Source: CAYNEI01 sp964396185 (GTDB taxonomy: Archaea > Thermoplasmatota > SW-10-69-26). From it: DNA of 64,000 nucleotides. The DNA lies in assembly GCA_964396185.1 (NCBI GenBank), contig CAYNEI010000005.1:31353-95352 (forward strand), in the 5' to 3' direction. The position numbers were made by a program, and so were the translations under genes. Shown piece after piece: positions 9,519 to 20,776 of this stretch; within the stretch, counting starts at the first letter, position 1; every line of letters starts with the position of its first letter. The notes under the pieces are model-generated. The model saw only the letters and a list, made by a program, of their open reading frames with translations, was not told where the DNA came from and ran no database searches.

Positions 9519-12500
9519 ATGATCGGGTTGAAGCAGTTGGCAGCGCTGATCGCATCTCTCGCGATGGTCGCCAGCGGCGTCTTCGTCACGGATGGCGGCG
9601 ACGGGACCGTCGCGCTCTCGTCCACGCCTGGCGGGGGCACGGAAGCCGTCGCCGACGGCGCAGCGCCCATCCGGCTCGAGAACCTTCGCGTCTTCGACCT
9701 GACCGCCACCCAAGCCCGGCTGTCCGCTCCAGCCACGATCGAAGGCACCTTGGGGGATGTTACCGCCACGACGGCCACCACCCATGGACCCGGTGCGATC
9801 CATTTCGGGGGCCAGCGCCTCACCGTCCCGCCTGGCGCGCGCCTCCACATCGACGCCCTGACGGGAAGCGCGTCCCTCGGAGATGCGGATCTCTCCACCT
9901 TGGTGACCGCCGTGGGCACCGCTCAAGCGGTCACGATCCTTCCGCCCCAGGCCCCACCCGTCTCCACGCAAGCGAGCTCCAGCCAGGGTCTCACGGCCAC
10001 GAGCCTGGAGATCGACGGAGCCGGGATCACCGGGAACCTGCGGGATGCAGGTCAGTTCGATCAGATCTCGTTCCAGGCTCCGCCGGCCCCTGCGGCCAGT
10101 CCTGCCCAGCAGCTCGCCTTGGGCAACGAGCTCTTCGACATCCACCACGAGAAGCGGGTCACCGTGGAGGATTTCGTCGGCGTCGTCGTGGCTCTGTGGA
10201 TCGATGACGAAGAGATCCGGGTCAGGTTGGACGGGTACGGCAACGTCACCATCGGCGATGAGCGAAAGAACGTGAGCTACAGCGACGAGGTTAGCGTGCC
10301 GAACCCAGCAGGGGGCGATGTCTCGTTCGAGAACCAGCCTCCGGAAGCCAACTTCACGTACCGGCCCACGCTGCCCACCACGGGGGAGACCGTGCACTTC
10401 GTGGACCGCTCCAGCGACGACATCGCGGTGAAGTCCTGGAAGTGGGACTTCGGCGACGGGTTCACCTCCACCGAGCAGCACCCCGAGCACGCCTACGGGA
10501 CGGATGGGACCTACCAGGTCACGCTCACCGTCACCGACGTGTTCGGCGAAGCCAGCGCCGTGACCCACCCGGTCCCGGTGGCCAACAGCCGGCCCAAGGT
10601 CACCTTCTCCTGGGACCCTGTCAACCCACTGGAGACAGAGACCGTCGTCTTCCAGGCGCGCGTCGAAGACAAGGACCACGACGTCGAACGCGTGGAGTGG
10701 CGCTTCGAGGACGGCGTCACGATGGAAGGCGAAACCGTCAACAGGAGCTTCGAGGTCAAGGGTCTGTATAACGTCACCGTGGTGGCCATCGATGCAGACG
10801 ACGCGCGTGGCTGGGCCAACGACACGGTGCTCATCCGCAACGCTCCGCCCGTGGCTGGCTTCGAGCTCGAACCCACCAACCCGGTGGCTGGCACCCTGGC
10901 CACCCTGCGCTCCACCTCTCATGACCCTGGCGCCGGCCACATCACCAACACGACCTGGCACATCCCAGGCGTGGACACCTTGTACGGCAGCGAGGTGGAC
11001 CTCACCTTCCCGCGCGACGGCTCGGTCCCTGTGCGCATCGTCGTCACCGACGATGATGGCGAGCGAACGCAACACGAGCGGGCTGTCGAGATCCGCAACC
11101 CCCCGCCCGAGGTCTCCATCCGCATGGTCCCCACGTACCCCAACCCTGGCGAGAGCGTGGACTTCTACGCAAGCGTCGTCGACGACGACCAACCCGTGGA
11201 CTCCCGGTGGTCCTTCACCGACGGCGTGGATCGCACCGGGCTCTCGGTCTCCCGCGTCTTCCCATCCGGCGGGGCCTACGGCGTTGATCTCTGGGTCCAG
11301 GACGAGGACGGCGCCAACGGGACCGCGGAGCGAACCTTCGATGTCAACCACCCACCCCGTGTCCGGCTGGGCGTGGACGGGGAGGGCACGGACCTCGAAC
11401 AGACCGCAGCGCTCACTGGCGAAGAGATCTTGATCGAAGCGCGGACGAGCGATGCTGACGGGAACGAGACCACCACCCGGTGGCTTGTCGATGGACGCAG
11501 CCCCGGTGCGCTCGGGCTCCAAGCTTGCCAGACGGCGCAAGGCGACCCGGAGACCCTCGTGTGCGCGTGGCCGGACGACGGCAACCACACCGTGCGGGCC
11601 ACCACCACGGACGACAACGGGGCCAGCAGCCGTGATAGCATCGAGGTCTTGGTCATCAACCGGGTCCCAACCCTGGACCCCGAGGTCCTCTCACCCATCG
11701 CGAACCTCGGCAGCCCAGTGTTGCTGCAGGCCAACGCCGAGGACGCCGACGGGACGATCGCCCTGGTCCAGTGGTTCATGGACGACGAGCTCGCCGCGGA
11801 AGGCCAAACCGCCGAGCTCACCTTCGAGGACGCAGGCCTCCAGCCCGTCACGGTCTCAGCGGTGGACGACGACGGTGCCCGCGAGAACGTGACCTTCCGC
11901 GTCGACGTCAACGCAGCGCCTACCATCGAGGCCAGCGCGACGCCACGGAGCGTCGAGGCCGGTGACCCCGTGCGCTTCCAAGCCGACGCCTTCGACCCGG
12001 ACGGGCCGGACAGCGCCATCACGCTCGGCTGGGACTTCGGTGATGGCACGGGCTCCAACGACACCACCGTCGAGCACGCCTACACGAAGGCCGGCGAGTA
12101 CAACGCGAAGGTCACGGCCACGGATGAGCACGGCGCCACCGCCCAGCAGACCTTCACGATCACGGTCACCACCCCCCCGCTCCAAACCCAGCTCTCCACG
12201 AGCCCCTCCACACCGCGGGCCAACGATCCCGTGCGCTTCGAGGTCTCCATCGCCGACGGGCGCACCATCGAGCGCATCGAGTGGGACCTAGGAGACCAGA
12301 CAGAGCGCCAGACCGGGCCCGGCGTGGACAACATCACGCATATCTACGCTGAACCCCGGATCTACACGGTCACGGTCACAGTGCACGCGGACCGGGGAGA
12401 CCAGGAGACCCACGTCGCCGAGGTGCGCGTGACCAGCGACGTGGCCCACCTCGTGAAGTTCGCACCCAGATTGCCTGATGGCCAGTGCGTGAACCTGGAT

Positions 12501-13217
12501 GCGCCGAGCGTCTCCTTCAAGGTTGAGAACACGAACACCGGCGAGTCCGTCGCCCTGGAGGCGCCCAACGGCACCTACGTTTGGCAGCGCTCTGGGGCCT
12601 GCACCCTCTCCCAGGTCTACCCACCCGGGAAGTGGGCGCTTGGGGACCAGCTCTCCATCCAGGGCATGGTGGGAGGGGCGAGCACCACGGACCAACGACC
12701 GTTCAACACGAACGAGGAGATCGTGGACCTGGACTTCGTGCTCCGCGGCGTGCCCCTGGCCTTCGACACCTTCCAAGCGGTCAACCGAACCCAAGCCACG
12801 ACCCCGCTGAACCCGAGCGAGGACAAGACCACGTACCACGATCCCTACGAGCCCGTCTACATCCAAGGCGTGATGATCTGGGCTGAAGGTACGCCCGTGC
12901 GGCGCATGGATGTCAACATGAGCGTGAGCTACCGCGGCCCCATGGACCTTCTCGGAGGCTCCAGCCTGGAGTACCGGACGTGGACGGCGACCACCGACGA
13001 GGATGGATCGTTCACGACCCTCGTACCGGCACCGATCATCGCCACGCGTGCCGAACACGAGCAGGACCCTGAAGGTGACAGCCTCATCTACGCGCCAGGC
13101 TCTTACAGGGTGCGTGGTTCAGCCGGCTCGTCCGGCTTGTACAGCGCGTCGGCCGAGTTCATCGAGGATCCGGCCGCCATCATGAACGAGCTACGGGAGA
13201 ACGGGATCTTCGTCTAG
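9519..13217 (+). CDS. Giant secreted PKD-repeat surface protein
   Basis: The protein is about 1232 residues from the ATG at 9519, where a signal-like segment (MIGLKQLAALIASLAMVASG) begins. In-frame ATGs at 9444 and 9498 exist but would place hydrophilic sequence before it. After a 270-residue N-terminal region come about eight tandem PKD/Ig-like modules of roughly 85 residues. Modules open with (A/P)PP.. and the best-preserved carry the WDFGDG core (KWDFGDGFTS, GWDFGDGTGSN, EWDLGDQ) and end with a VTVTD strand. The C-terminal 200 residues form another beta-rich domain. No membrane tail is seen. It is probably an extracellular adhesin or surface-layer component. The function is inferred only from domain type. 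Confidence 0.85.
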   Translation: MIGLKQLAALIASLAMVASGVFVTDGGDGTVALSSTPGGGTEAVADGAAPIRLENLRVFDLTATQARLSAPATIEGTLGDVTATTATTHGPGAIHFGGQRLTVPPGARLHIDALTGSASLGDADLSTLVTAVGTAQAVTILPPQAPPVSTQASSSQGLTATSLEIDGAGITGNLRDAGQFDQISFQAPPAPAASPAQQLALGNELFDIHHEKRVTVEDFVGVVVALWIDDEEIRVRLDGYGNVTIGDERKNVSYSDEVSVPNPAGGDVSFENQPPEANFTYRPTLPTTGETVHFVDRSSDDIAVKSWKWDFGDGFTSTEQHPEHAYGTDGTYQVTLTVTDVFGEASAVTHPVPVANSRPKVTFSWDPVNPLETETVVFQARVEDKDHDVERVEWRFEDGVTMEGETVNRSFEVKGLYNVTVVAIDADDARGWANDTVLIRNAPPVAGFELEPTNPVAGTLATLRSTSHDPGAGHITNTTWHIPGVDTLYGSEVDLTFPRDGSVPVRIVVTDDDGERTQHERAVEIRNPPPEVSIRMVPTYPNPGESVDFYASVVDDDQPVDSRWSFTDGVDRTGLSVSRVFPSGGAYGVDLWVQDEDGANGTAERTFDVNHPPRVRLGVDGEGTDLEQTAALTGEEILIEARTSDADGNETTTRWLVDGRSPGALGLQACQTAQGDPETLVCAWPDDGNHTVRATTTDDNGASSRDSIEVLVINRVPTLDPEVLSPIANLGSPVLLQANAEDADGTIALVQWFMDDELAAEGQTAELTFEDAGLQPVTVSAVDDDGARENVTFRVDVNAAPTIEASATPRSVEAGDPVRFQADAFDPDGPDSAITLGWDFGDGTGSNDTTVEHAYTKAGEYNAKVTATDEHGATAQQTFTITVTTPPLQTQLSTSPSTPRANDPVRFEVSIADGRTIERIEWDLGDQTERQTGPGVDNITHIYAEPRIYTVTVTVHADRGDQETHVAEVRVTSDVAHLVKFAPRLPDGQCVNLDAPSVSFKVENTNTGESVALEAPNGTYVWQRSGACTLSQVYPPGKWALGDQLSIQGMVGGASTTDQRPFNTNEEIVDLDFVLRGVPLAFDTFQAVNRTQATTPLNPSEDKTTYHDPYEPVYIQGVMIWAEGTPVRRMDVNMSVSYRGPMDLLGGSSLEYRTWTATTDEDGSFTTLVPAPIIATRAEHEQDPEGDSLIYAPGSYRVRGSAGSSGLYSASAEFIEDPAAIMNELRENGIFV

Positions 13218-13218
13218 A

Positions 13219-14067
13219 TCACACCCGCAGGAGCGGGGCGATCAGCTCGACCACGCTCTCGAGGGTCCGATCCGCCTCATCCAGAGGCGGTGAGAGCTCC
13301 ACCACGTCGAAGACAGCGCACCGATCCCAGGCCGCCGTGAGCGCCTCGCGAGCCTCGTCCATGGTGAGTCGGGGGCTACCTGGCGCGGAGACGCCCGGAG
13401 CGATGTTGGCGTCCAACACGTCCACATCGAAGGAGAAGCACCATGAGGCGCCAGGCGTGAGGGCTGCAGCGACCGTCTCGTCCGGCGCGGCGCGCACCTC
13501 GTCGAGGCTGGCCCACGAGAGCCCCGCGGTGCGGCCCCAGGCGGCGAGCTCGTCGAACCGGGAGCGCTCCAGCGCCCCTGGATCGCTGGGGCGCTGGATG
13601 CCGAGGGGACGCACGAGGCTGGGGGGGACCAGACCCTCGCCGATCAAACGGCGGAAGCTCGACCCGCTCGTATGGACCGGCTCGTAAGCTCGAAGATCCA
13701 GGTGAACATCCAGGTAGGCCACGCCCACCTCGTCCAAGGCCCGCGCCGCGCCACGGACCACGGCGTAGGTGATCCCGTGGTCCCCACCGAAAACGACGGG
13801 CTTCCTGCCACCCACTAAGGCCTGCTCGACGCTTTGGCTGATCTGATCGAGGTCGGCCTCGAGGGCCCCGGGTTCGTTGGCGAGCTCGAGGCTCTCCACC
13901 TGAGCGGAGGAGGGGATGGCGCCTCGCTCCTCCAGGGCCTCGAACAGTCGAGCCGGCGCCTGGCTGGCGCCCGGGCGGCCATCGAGGTTGCGCACACCCT
14001 GGTCGAGGGGAGCTAGCAAGATGGAGAGCTCTGCACCAGCCACGTCGAGCAGAGAAAGCGCAACCAT
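13219..14067 (-). CDS. Ureohydrolase (arginase/agmatinase/formiminoglutamase family)
   Basis: The 282-residue metalloenzyme would hydrolyse a guanidino or formimino compound to urea or formamide and an amine. The binuclear manganese motifs are present: GGDHG (first His), a DVHLDLR version of the DAHxDxR site, and SFDVDVLDAN..PG for SxDxDxxDP..PG. The usual proline after the last Asp is replaced (DANIAPG). I place the start at ATG 14067, because upstream sequence is low-complexity and overlaps the divergent HAD gene. Substrate cannot be read from sequence. Agmatinase is the commonest role in archaea. Confidence 0.85.
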   Translation of the reverse strand: MVALSLLDVAGAELSILLAPLDQGVRNLDGRPGASQAPARLFEALEERGAIPSSAQVESLELANEPGALEADLDQISQSVEQALVGGRKPVVFGGDHGITYAVVRGAARALDEVGVAYLDVHLDLRAYEPVHTSGSSFRRLIGEGLVPPSLVRPLGIQRPSDPGALERSRFDELAAWGRTAGLSWASLDEVRAAPDETVAAALTPGASWCFSFDVDVLDANIAPGVSAPGSPRLTMDEAREALTAAWDRCAVFDVVELSPPLDEADRTLESVVELIAPLLRV

Positions 14068-14080
14068 TTGATGGTTGCGC
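14058..14080. promoter_or_regulatory. Perfect 10-3-10 palindrome at a divergent start region
   Basis: GCGCAACCAT-TTG-ATGGTTGCGC covers the ureohydrolase start codon and sits 14 bases before the GTG of the divergent HAD gene (14094). Only 26 bases separate the two starts. It may be an operator controlling both genes or a translational hairpin in the ureohydrolase message. Confidence 0.5.
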
Positions 14081-14093
14081 GCCGTGTACAAGC

Positions 14094-14753
14094 GTGCGCT
14101 TGGTGACCCTCGACCTCGATGGGACGCTGATCCGAACCACCGTCTTCGAGGCCGCCGCCCGAGAGCTGGGCCACGGCTCGGTCGTCGACTACTTCGACCG
14201 CCTCTACTTCGATGGCCTTCTTTCCCTGGAGGCCACATTCTACGCTGAGTACGATCTCTTCCTCGACGTCCCCATCGCCCGGATCCACGAAGCCCTAGCA
14301 AGCGGCCCATGGCTCGAAAGCATCGAGGAGACCGTTGCGGAGTTGCGGGAGGCAGGTCTCGAGGTCTGGATCGTGACCGATCAACCGGACTGGGCCGTGC
14401 TCTTCCTGGAGCGCTGGGGGCTCAACGAGGGCGTCTACACGGCCACCCGAAGCTGGGATGGCTGCGTCGGGCCAGTCGAAGAGCAGGTGTTCGAGAAGTG
14501 GCCAGCTCTGCGCACCAAGTTGAAGAGCGCAGGTATCGCTCCAAGCCAGGTGTGCCATGTGGGCAACGGGACCAACGACGTCCCGATCTTCGAGCACGTG
14601 GGAGCCAGCGTGGCCTTCAACCCTGACCACGCGACGATCAGCCAAGCCGCTGACCACACGATCCAGTCCGAGAGCTTGGAAGGCGTGGCGGAGTGGATCC
14701 GGGCACGGCGCGCAGCCACGGCTCAACGATCCGAGTCGAGGGTGTCCAGGTAG
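14094..14753 (+). CDS. HAD-superfamily phosphatase/hydrolase
   Basis: The 219-residue protein opens directly with motif I (LVTLDLDGTLIRT; nucleophile Asp), has motif II at IVTDQPDW, a lysine-containing region VFEKWPALRTKLKSA and motif IV in HVGNGTNDVPIFEHVG. A helical C1 cap follows motif I. The layout resembles phosphoserine-phosphatase-like HAD enzymes. The substrate is unknown. GTG 14094 is chosen because the first beta strand starts there. The 3' end overlaps the convergent GGCT gene by about 30 bases. Confidence 0.85.
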   Translation: MRLVTLDLDGTLIRTTVFEAAARELGHGSVVDYFDRLYFDGLLSLEATFYAEYDLFLDVPIARIHEALASGPWLESIEETVAELREAGLEVWIVTDQPDWAVLFLERWGLNEGVYTATRSWDGCVGPVEEQVFEKWPALRTKLKSAGIAPSQVCHVGNGTNDVPIFEHVGASVAFNPDHATISQAADHTIQSESLEGVAEWIRARRAATAQRSESRVSR

Positions 14754-15118
14754 TCCCCGCTCTCGATCCGCGCCCCCGTCTCGACCGGGTCACGCCAAGC
14801 GTAAACCCAGGCCTCCAGCGATGCGTCCTCCGGGGTCAAGACGTCGGCGGGCACCCGTTCGTACGGGCCACCGTGGTCCACCCCCTCGTAGGCGTCCAGG
14901 CGGGCCAGTGCGACCTCGGGTTCCCGGGCCAACCGGTAGAGGTCCCCGGTCACGGGGGCACCAGCGTCGTCGAGCACGAGGGCGGGAAGGCCCTGGACCT
15001 CGTAGAGGTGGCCTTGAACCGTGGCCATGGCAAGGTGTTCACCGTGGATCTCGAGGATCTGTCGGCCCGGGTTGGAGAACCCACGCCGAAGCGTCCCGTA
15101 CACGAACAAGCGTTCCAC
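14723..15118 (-). CDS. Gamma-glutamylcyclotransferase-fold (AIG2/GGCT-like) protein
   Basis: The 131-residue protein has the family's FVYGTLRRG loop at the N-terminus, a GDLYRL strand and the LDAYEGV segment with the putative catalytic Glu. Members cyclise gamma-glutamyl amines or peptides to 5-oxoproline, but many remain uncharacterised. It lies just downstream of nusA on the same strand with a 64-base gap, so it may be read through from the RNA polymerase operon. Confidence 0.85.
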   Translation of the reverse strand: MERLFVYGTLRRGFSNPGRQILEIHGEHLAMATVQGHLYEVQGLPALVLDDAGAPVTGDLYRLAREPEVALARLDAYEGVDHGGPYERVPADVLTPEDASLEAWVYAWRDPVETGARIESGDYLDTLDSDR

Positions 15119-15182
15119 GATCCATCTCCCTCCGACCCACCGTTGAGCGCGCCCGACGGACGCGAACCGGGAACCGCCAGCG

Positions 15183-15644
15183 TCAAGCGCCGCTTTCCAC
15201 GTGGCCGGCGTCGACGACGACCTCGTCGATGTCCGTGTGCCGACCCACGAGCTGGGCGCACAGCTTCACGTTGCTGCCGCCTTTCCCGATGGCTCGGCCC
15301 TTGTCCTTCGGCGCGACCTTGACCCGGGCGATGGTGGTCCCGTCTCGTCGGTCTTCGAGCTCGACCCCCTGGACCGCATGGGGTCGGAAGTAGTTGGCCA
15401 CGAGCTGCTTGGGATCCTCGTCGAAGGCCACCACGTCGATGGTGAGCCCCATCTTGTCCCGGATGTTGCGCAGCCGCGAGCCGCCCTTCCCAACGGCTCT
15501 TCCCACCTCGTCCTCTGGGATGAGCACGACGAGCCGCTCGTCCTCGCGCTCCTCGACGAGGTCGATGACACGGGCTCCGCTGAGCTCCTCGAAGGTGGAG
15601 AGGAGTTGCATGGTGCGCAGATCGAGGGTCCGTTCACCGGCCAT
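15183..15644 (-). CDS. nusA: NusA-like transcription factor (archaeal short form, two KH domains)
   Basis: The 153-residue protein contains two KH domains with GxxG loops (AVGKGGSRLRNI and AIGKGGSNVKLC). Archaeal NusA is only the KH part of the bacterial protein and lacks the RNAP-binding N-domain. The ATG at 15644 starts four bases after the L30e stop, and the frame upstream of it does not resemble NusA. It binds RNA during transcription elongation or termination. The usual euryarchaeal continuation into rps12-rps7-fusA is absent here. Confidence 0.92.
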   Translation of the reverse strand: MAGERTLDLRTMQLLSTFEELSGARVIDLVEEREDERLVVLIPEDEVGRAVGKGGSRLRNIRDKMGLTIDVVAFDEDPKQLVANYFRPHAVQGVELEDRRDGTTIARVKVAPKDKGRAIGKGGSNVKLCAQLVGRHTDIDEVVVDAGHVESGA

Positions 15645-15648
15645 CGGT

Positions 15649-15951
15649 TTACCGCGCAGCAGCTTGAAGGATCTCGCTCTCGCCAGGGTCCACGATGGCT
15701 GCCGCAGAGACGCCGAAGGGCTTGCCCAGGGCGGGTCCGAGCTCGACGTTGGTGCCTGTGAACTCGATGATGGGCACGCTCGCATCCTCCGCTGCAGCGA
15801 GCAACGCTTCTCGCCGCGCCTCTGGGAGGTTGCGGGAGAGGACCACCGCCTTGGCATCAGCCGTGTCGATGGCGGCGTTCGTGGACTTGTACCCGAGTTC
15901 GACCGTCCCTGTCTTGGATGCTGTTCTCAGCGCGCGCGTGATGTCGACCAT
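15649..15951 (-). CDS. rpl30e: Ribosomal protein eL30
   Basis: The 100-residue protein is of the L7Ae/L30e fold with the typical KSTNAAIDTADAKAVVLSRN and IIEFTGTNVELGPALGKPFGVSAAAI blocks. It is a large-subunit ribosomal protein. It sits between rpoA'' and nusA, as in most euryarchaea, with 2- and 4-base gaps. Confidence 0.95.
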   Translation of the reverse strand: MVDITRALRTASKTGTVELGYKSTNAAIDTADAKAVVLSRNLPEARREALLAAAEDASVPIIEFTGTNVELGPALGKPFGVSAAAIVDPGESEILQAAAR

Positions 15952-15953
15952 GA

Positions 15954-17998
<2,045 letters not shown>

Positions 17999-18002
<4 letters not shown>

Positions 18003-20776
18003 TCACCTCCCTCGAAGTCCTCGGGGTCGGAGATGTTGAATTCGTCCTGGATGGATCGCATGAGCTCTGCGTCCTCGCGGTCGTAGGTGCCCTCGGGCAC
18101 GTCCTCGGTGGCCTCCTCGGTGGTCTCACCGAGCACGTCGGAGACGATCTGGGCGACGTTGACCGCCTTGCCCCGGATGCTCTTGGTCGGGTCGACCCCG
18201 TCCTCCCCGTACCGGAACTGGATGACGGTGCCGGCGGTGTTGCGCACGGTCTGGTCGTACTCGACCCGCAGGTCCTCTAGCGCGTTGATGAGGCGTCGCT
18301 GCATGTAGCCGCTGCGGCTCGTTCGCACAGCCGTGTCCACGAGGCCCTCGCGGCCACCCATGCTGTGGAAGAAGAACTCGGTGGGCGATAGCCCGGACTT
18401 GTAGCTGTTCTGCACGAACCCTTTCGCGTCTGCCCCGAGGTCACCCTTGGGGAAATGAGGCAGGGTGCGCTCCTCGTAGCCGCGCTTGATGCGCTCGCCA
18501 CGAACGGCCTGCTGGCCAACGCACCCGGCCATCTGGGACAGGTTGAGCATGCTCGCTCTCGCGCCCGAGCGGGCCATGATCACCGCGGTGTTGTCTAGTC
18601 CAAGGTGTTCGCCGGCGATGCTGCCGGCTTCGTCGCGGGCCTGACCCAACTCCTGCATGATCTTGAGCTCCAGGGTCTCCTTGACCGAGCGGCCGGGCAT
18701 GGCCTCGAGCTCGCCAGCGTTGTACTGGTCGACGTACTCGTGGACGTTCTTGCGCGCAGCCGCGATCTTGTCGTGGATCTGCTCGACGGCCTCGTCGGGG
18801 ATGTCCTCGTCGTCGATGGCTGTGGAGAACCCGTGGGCCATGATGGCACCGATGCACAGCCGCGTCATGCGGTCGATGAACTGGCGGCCGGCGGTGGTGC
18901 CGTGGGCGCGGATGATCCGCGTGATCAGCTCGCCTTTGAACGCGCCGATGCTCTTCTCGTCGACGGTGCCACGGATCAGCTCGCCGTCCTCGATGACGAC
19001 GACGCCATCCATGGGGTCGCCCTCGCCGGTCTCTGGGTCCCACGGCTCCGTGTCGTGGGACTGGCAGATCTCGGCGCGGTAGCGCACGTTGAGATCGTCG
19101 GGCAGCAGCATGCTGAAGATCTGCTTGCCGGACCAGTAGGGGGTGCCGTCTTCCTCCGTGTAGGGGTCTGGCAGGTCCTCTCTGATCCCGGTTCGGGAGA
19201 GCATGTGGAGCGCTTGGCTCTTCGTGAAGAGCTTGAGCTTGTGGGTTAACAGGAACCCGCCGCTGATCTCGTCGTGGATGGCGCCCACGATGGGGCCACC
19301 GAAGCGCGGGGAGAGGATGTGCTCCTGGACCCGCATCAGGATCTTGGCCTCGGCGCGAGCCTCCTCGCTCTGGAGGACGTGGAGGTTCATCTCATCGCCG
19401 TCGAAGTCCGCGTTGTACGGTGGACAGACCGAGAGGTTGATGCGGAACGTCTTGTTCGGCATGACCCGCACCTGGTGGGCCATCATGCTCATCCGGTGCA
19501 GGGACGGTTGTCGGTTGAGGAGCACGATGTCGCCGTCCACGAGGTGGCGCTCGATGACGTAGCCGGGCTCGATGCGCAGAGAGAGGTTCTCTGCGTTGAG
19601 CTCGGTGACCTTGAGCCGCCGACCATCGGGCCGGAGCACGTAGTTGGCGCCCGGGTGGTCCTCAGGTCCCCGCTTGACGAACTCGCGGGCGAGCTCGATG
19701 TTGTAGGGGGTGACCTTGAGCGGGACCGTGAGCTCCTTGGATGCCTTGGTGGGCACGCCTACCTCGTTGATCGAGAGGTTCGGGTCCGGGCTGATCACGG
19801 TACGCGCGCTGAAGTTCACGCGCTTGCCGGAGAGGTTCGAGCGGAAGCGGCCCTCCTTGCCCTTCAGCCGCTGGCTCAGCGTCTTGAGGGGTCTCCCGCT
19901 GCGGTGGCGGGCTGGCGGGATGCCGCTGGACTCGTTGTCGATGGCCGTCGTGATGTGGTACTGCAGGAGCTCCCAGAGGTCCTCGACGATGAGCTGGGGC
20001 GCGCCGGCGTCCCGGTTCTCCTGGAGGCGCTGGTTGATGCGCAGGACATCGACGAGCTTGTGGGTCAGATCGTCCTCCGAGCGCTCACCCGATTCCAAGG
20101 TGATCGACGGCCGCATGGTGACTGGTGGCACCGGCAGAACGGTGAGCACCATCCACTCGGGGCGGGCGACGTCAGGGTTGAGGCCGAGCAGGTGGGCCTC
20201 CTCCGGGCGCACACGCTCGAGCCACTCCCGGATGTCCACGGGTGTGAGCTTGTGGCCCTCCTCGCGGTACGTGGTGGGCTTCTCGAACTCGACCTTCTTC
20301 TGTTCCTCACCGCAGTGGATGCACTCATCGCCGCTCTTCTTCTTGGTCTGCTTGACGATGCCCTTCTTGATGAGCTCCCAGACGTCGCGGTTCTGCTCGG
20401 TCCAGGCCTCGAGCTCTTCCGTGTACTCTTGGATCTCTGCATCGCTGGCCAACATGCGCCCGCAGTTGCGACAGGTGGAGCGCAGGATGTTGCGGATCAT
20501 CCAGTTGTAGCCGACCTGGATGACGGGCATGGCCAGGTCGATGTGGCCGAAGTGCCCGGGGCAGTCACCCACGGTTCGACCGCAGGTCTTGCACCGAAGC
20601 CCTGGCTCGATGACGCCCAGGCGCGGGTCCATGAGCCCCATCTCGATGGGGAACCCGTCGTCGTCGTAGGTGTCGGCTGTGATGATCTTCGTGGCCGACA
20701 TCGACCGGATCTCCTGGGGTGAGAGCATCCCGAACTGGATGCGCCCGATCTTCTTGGGAGCGTTGGGCACCATCAT
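17999..20776 (-). CDS. rpoA1: RNA polymerase subunit A'
   Basis: This is the N-terminal, catalytic part of the largest RNA polymerase subunit, 925 residues. It shows the N-terminal zinc site CKTCGRTVGDCPGHFGH, a second zinc ribbon (CRNCGRM...CIHCGEE), RFRSNLSGKRVNFSARTVISPDP and the magnesium-binding active site NADFDGDEMNLH. The start is one of two adjacent ATGs (20776/20773). The first overlaps the rpoB' stop as ATGA, showing translational coupling. Confidence 0.97.

Noticed and set aside
9369..11588. Long minus-strand open frame (739 codons) opposite the PKD protein
   Set aside because: It is antisense to a gene with clear PKD repeats and a signal peptide. It shows low-complexity Gly/Val/Asp/Arg composition typical of GC-rich shadow frames and no domain.
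19274..20722. Plus-strand open frame of 482 codons
   Set aside because: It is antisense to RNA polymerase A' and has no domain.
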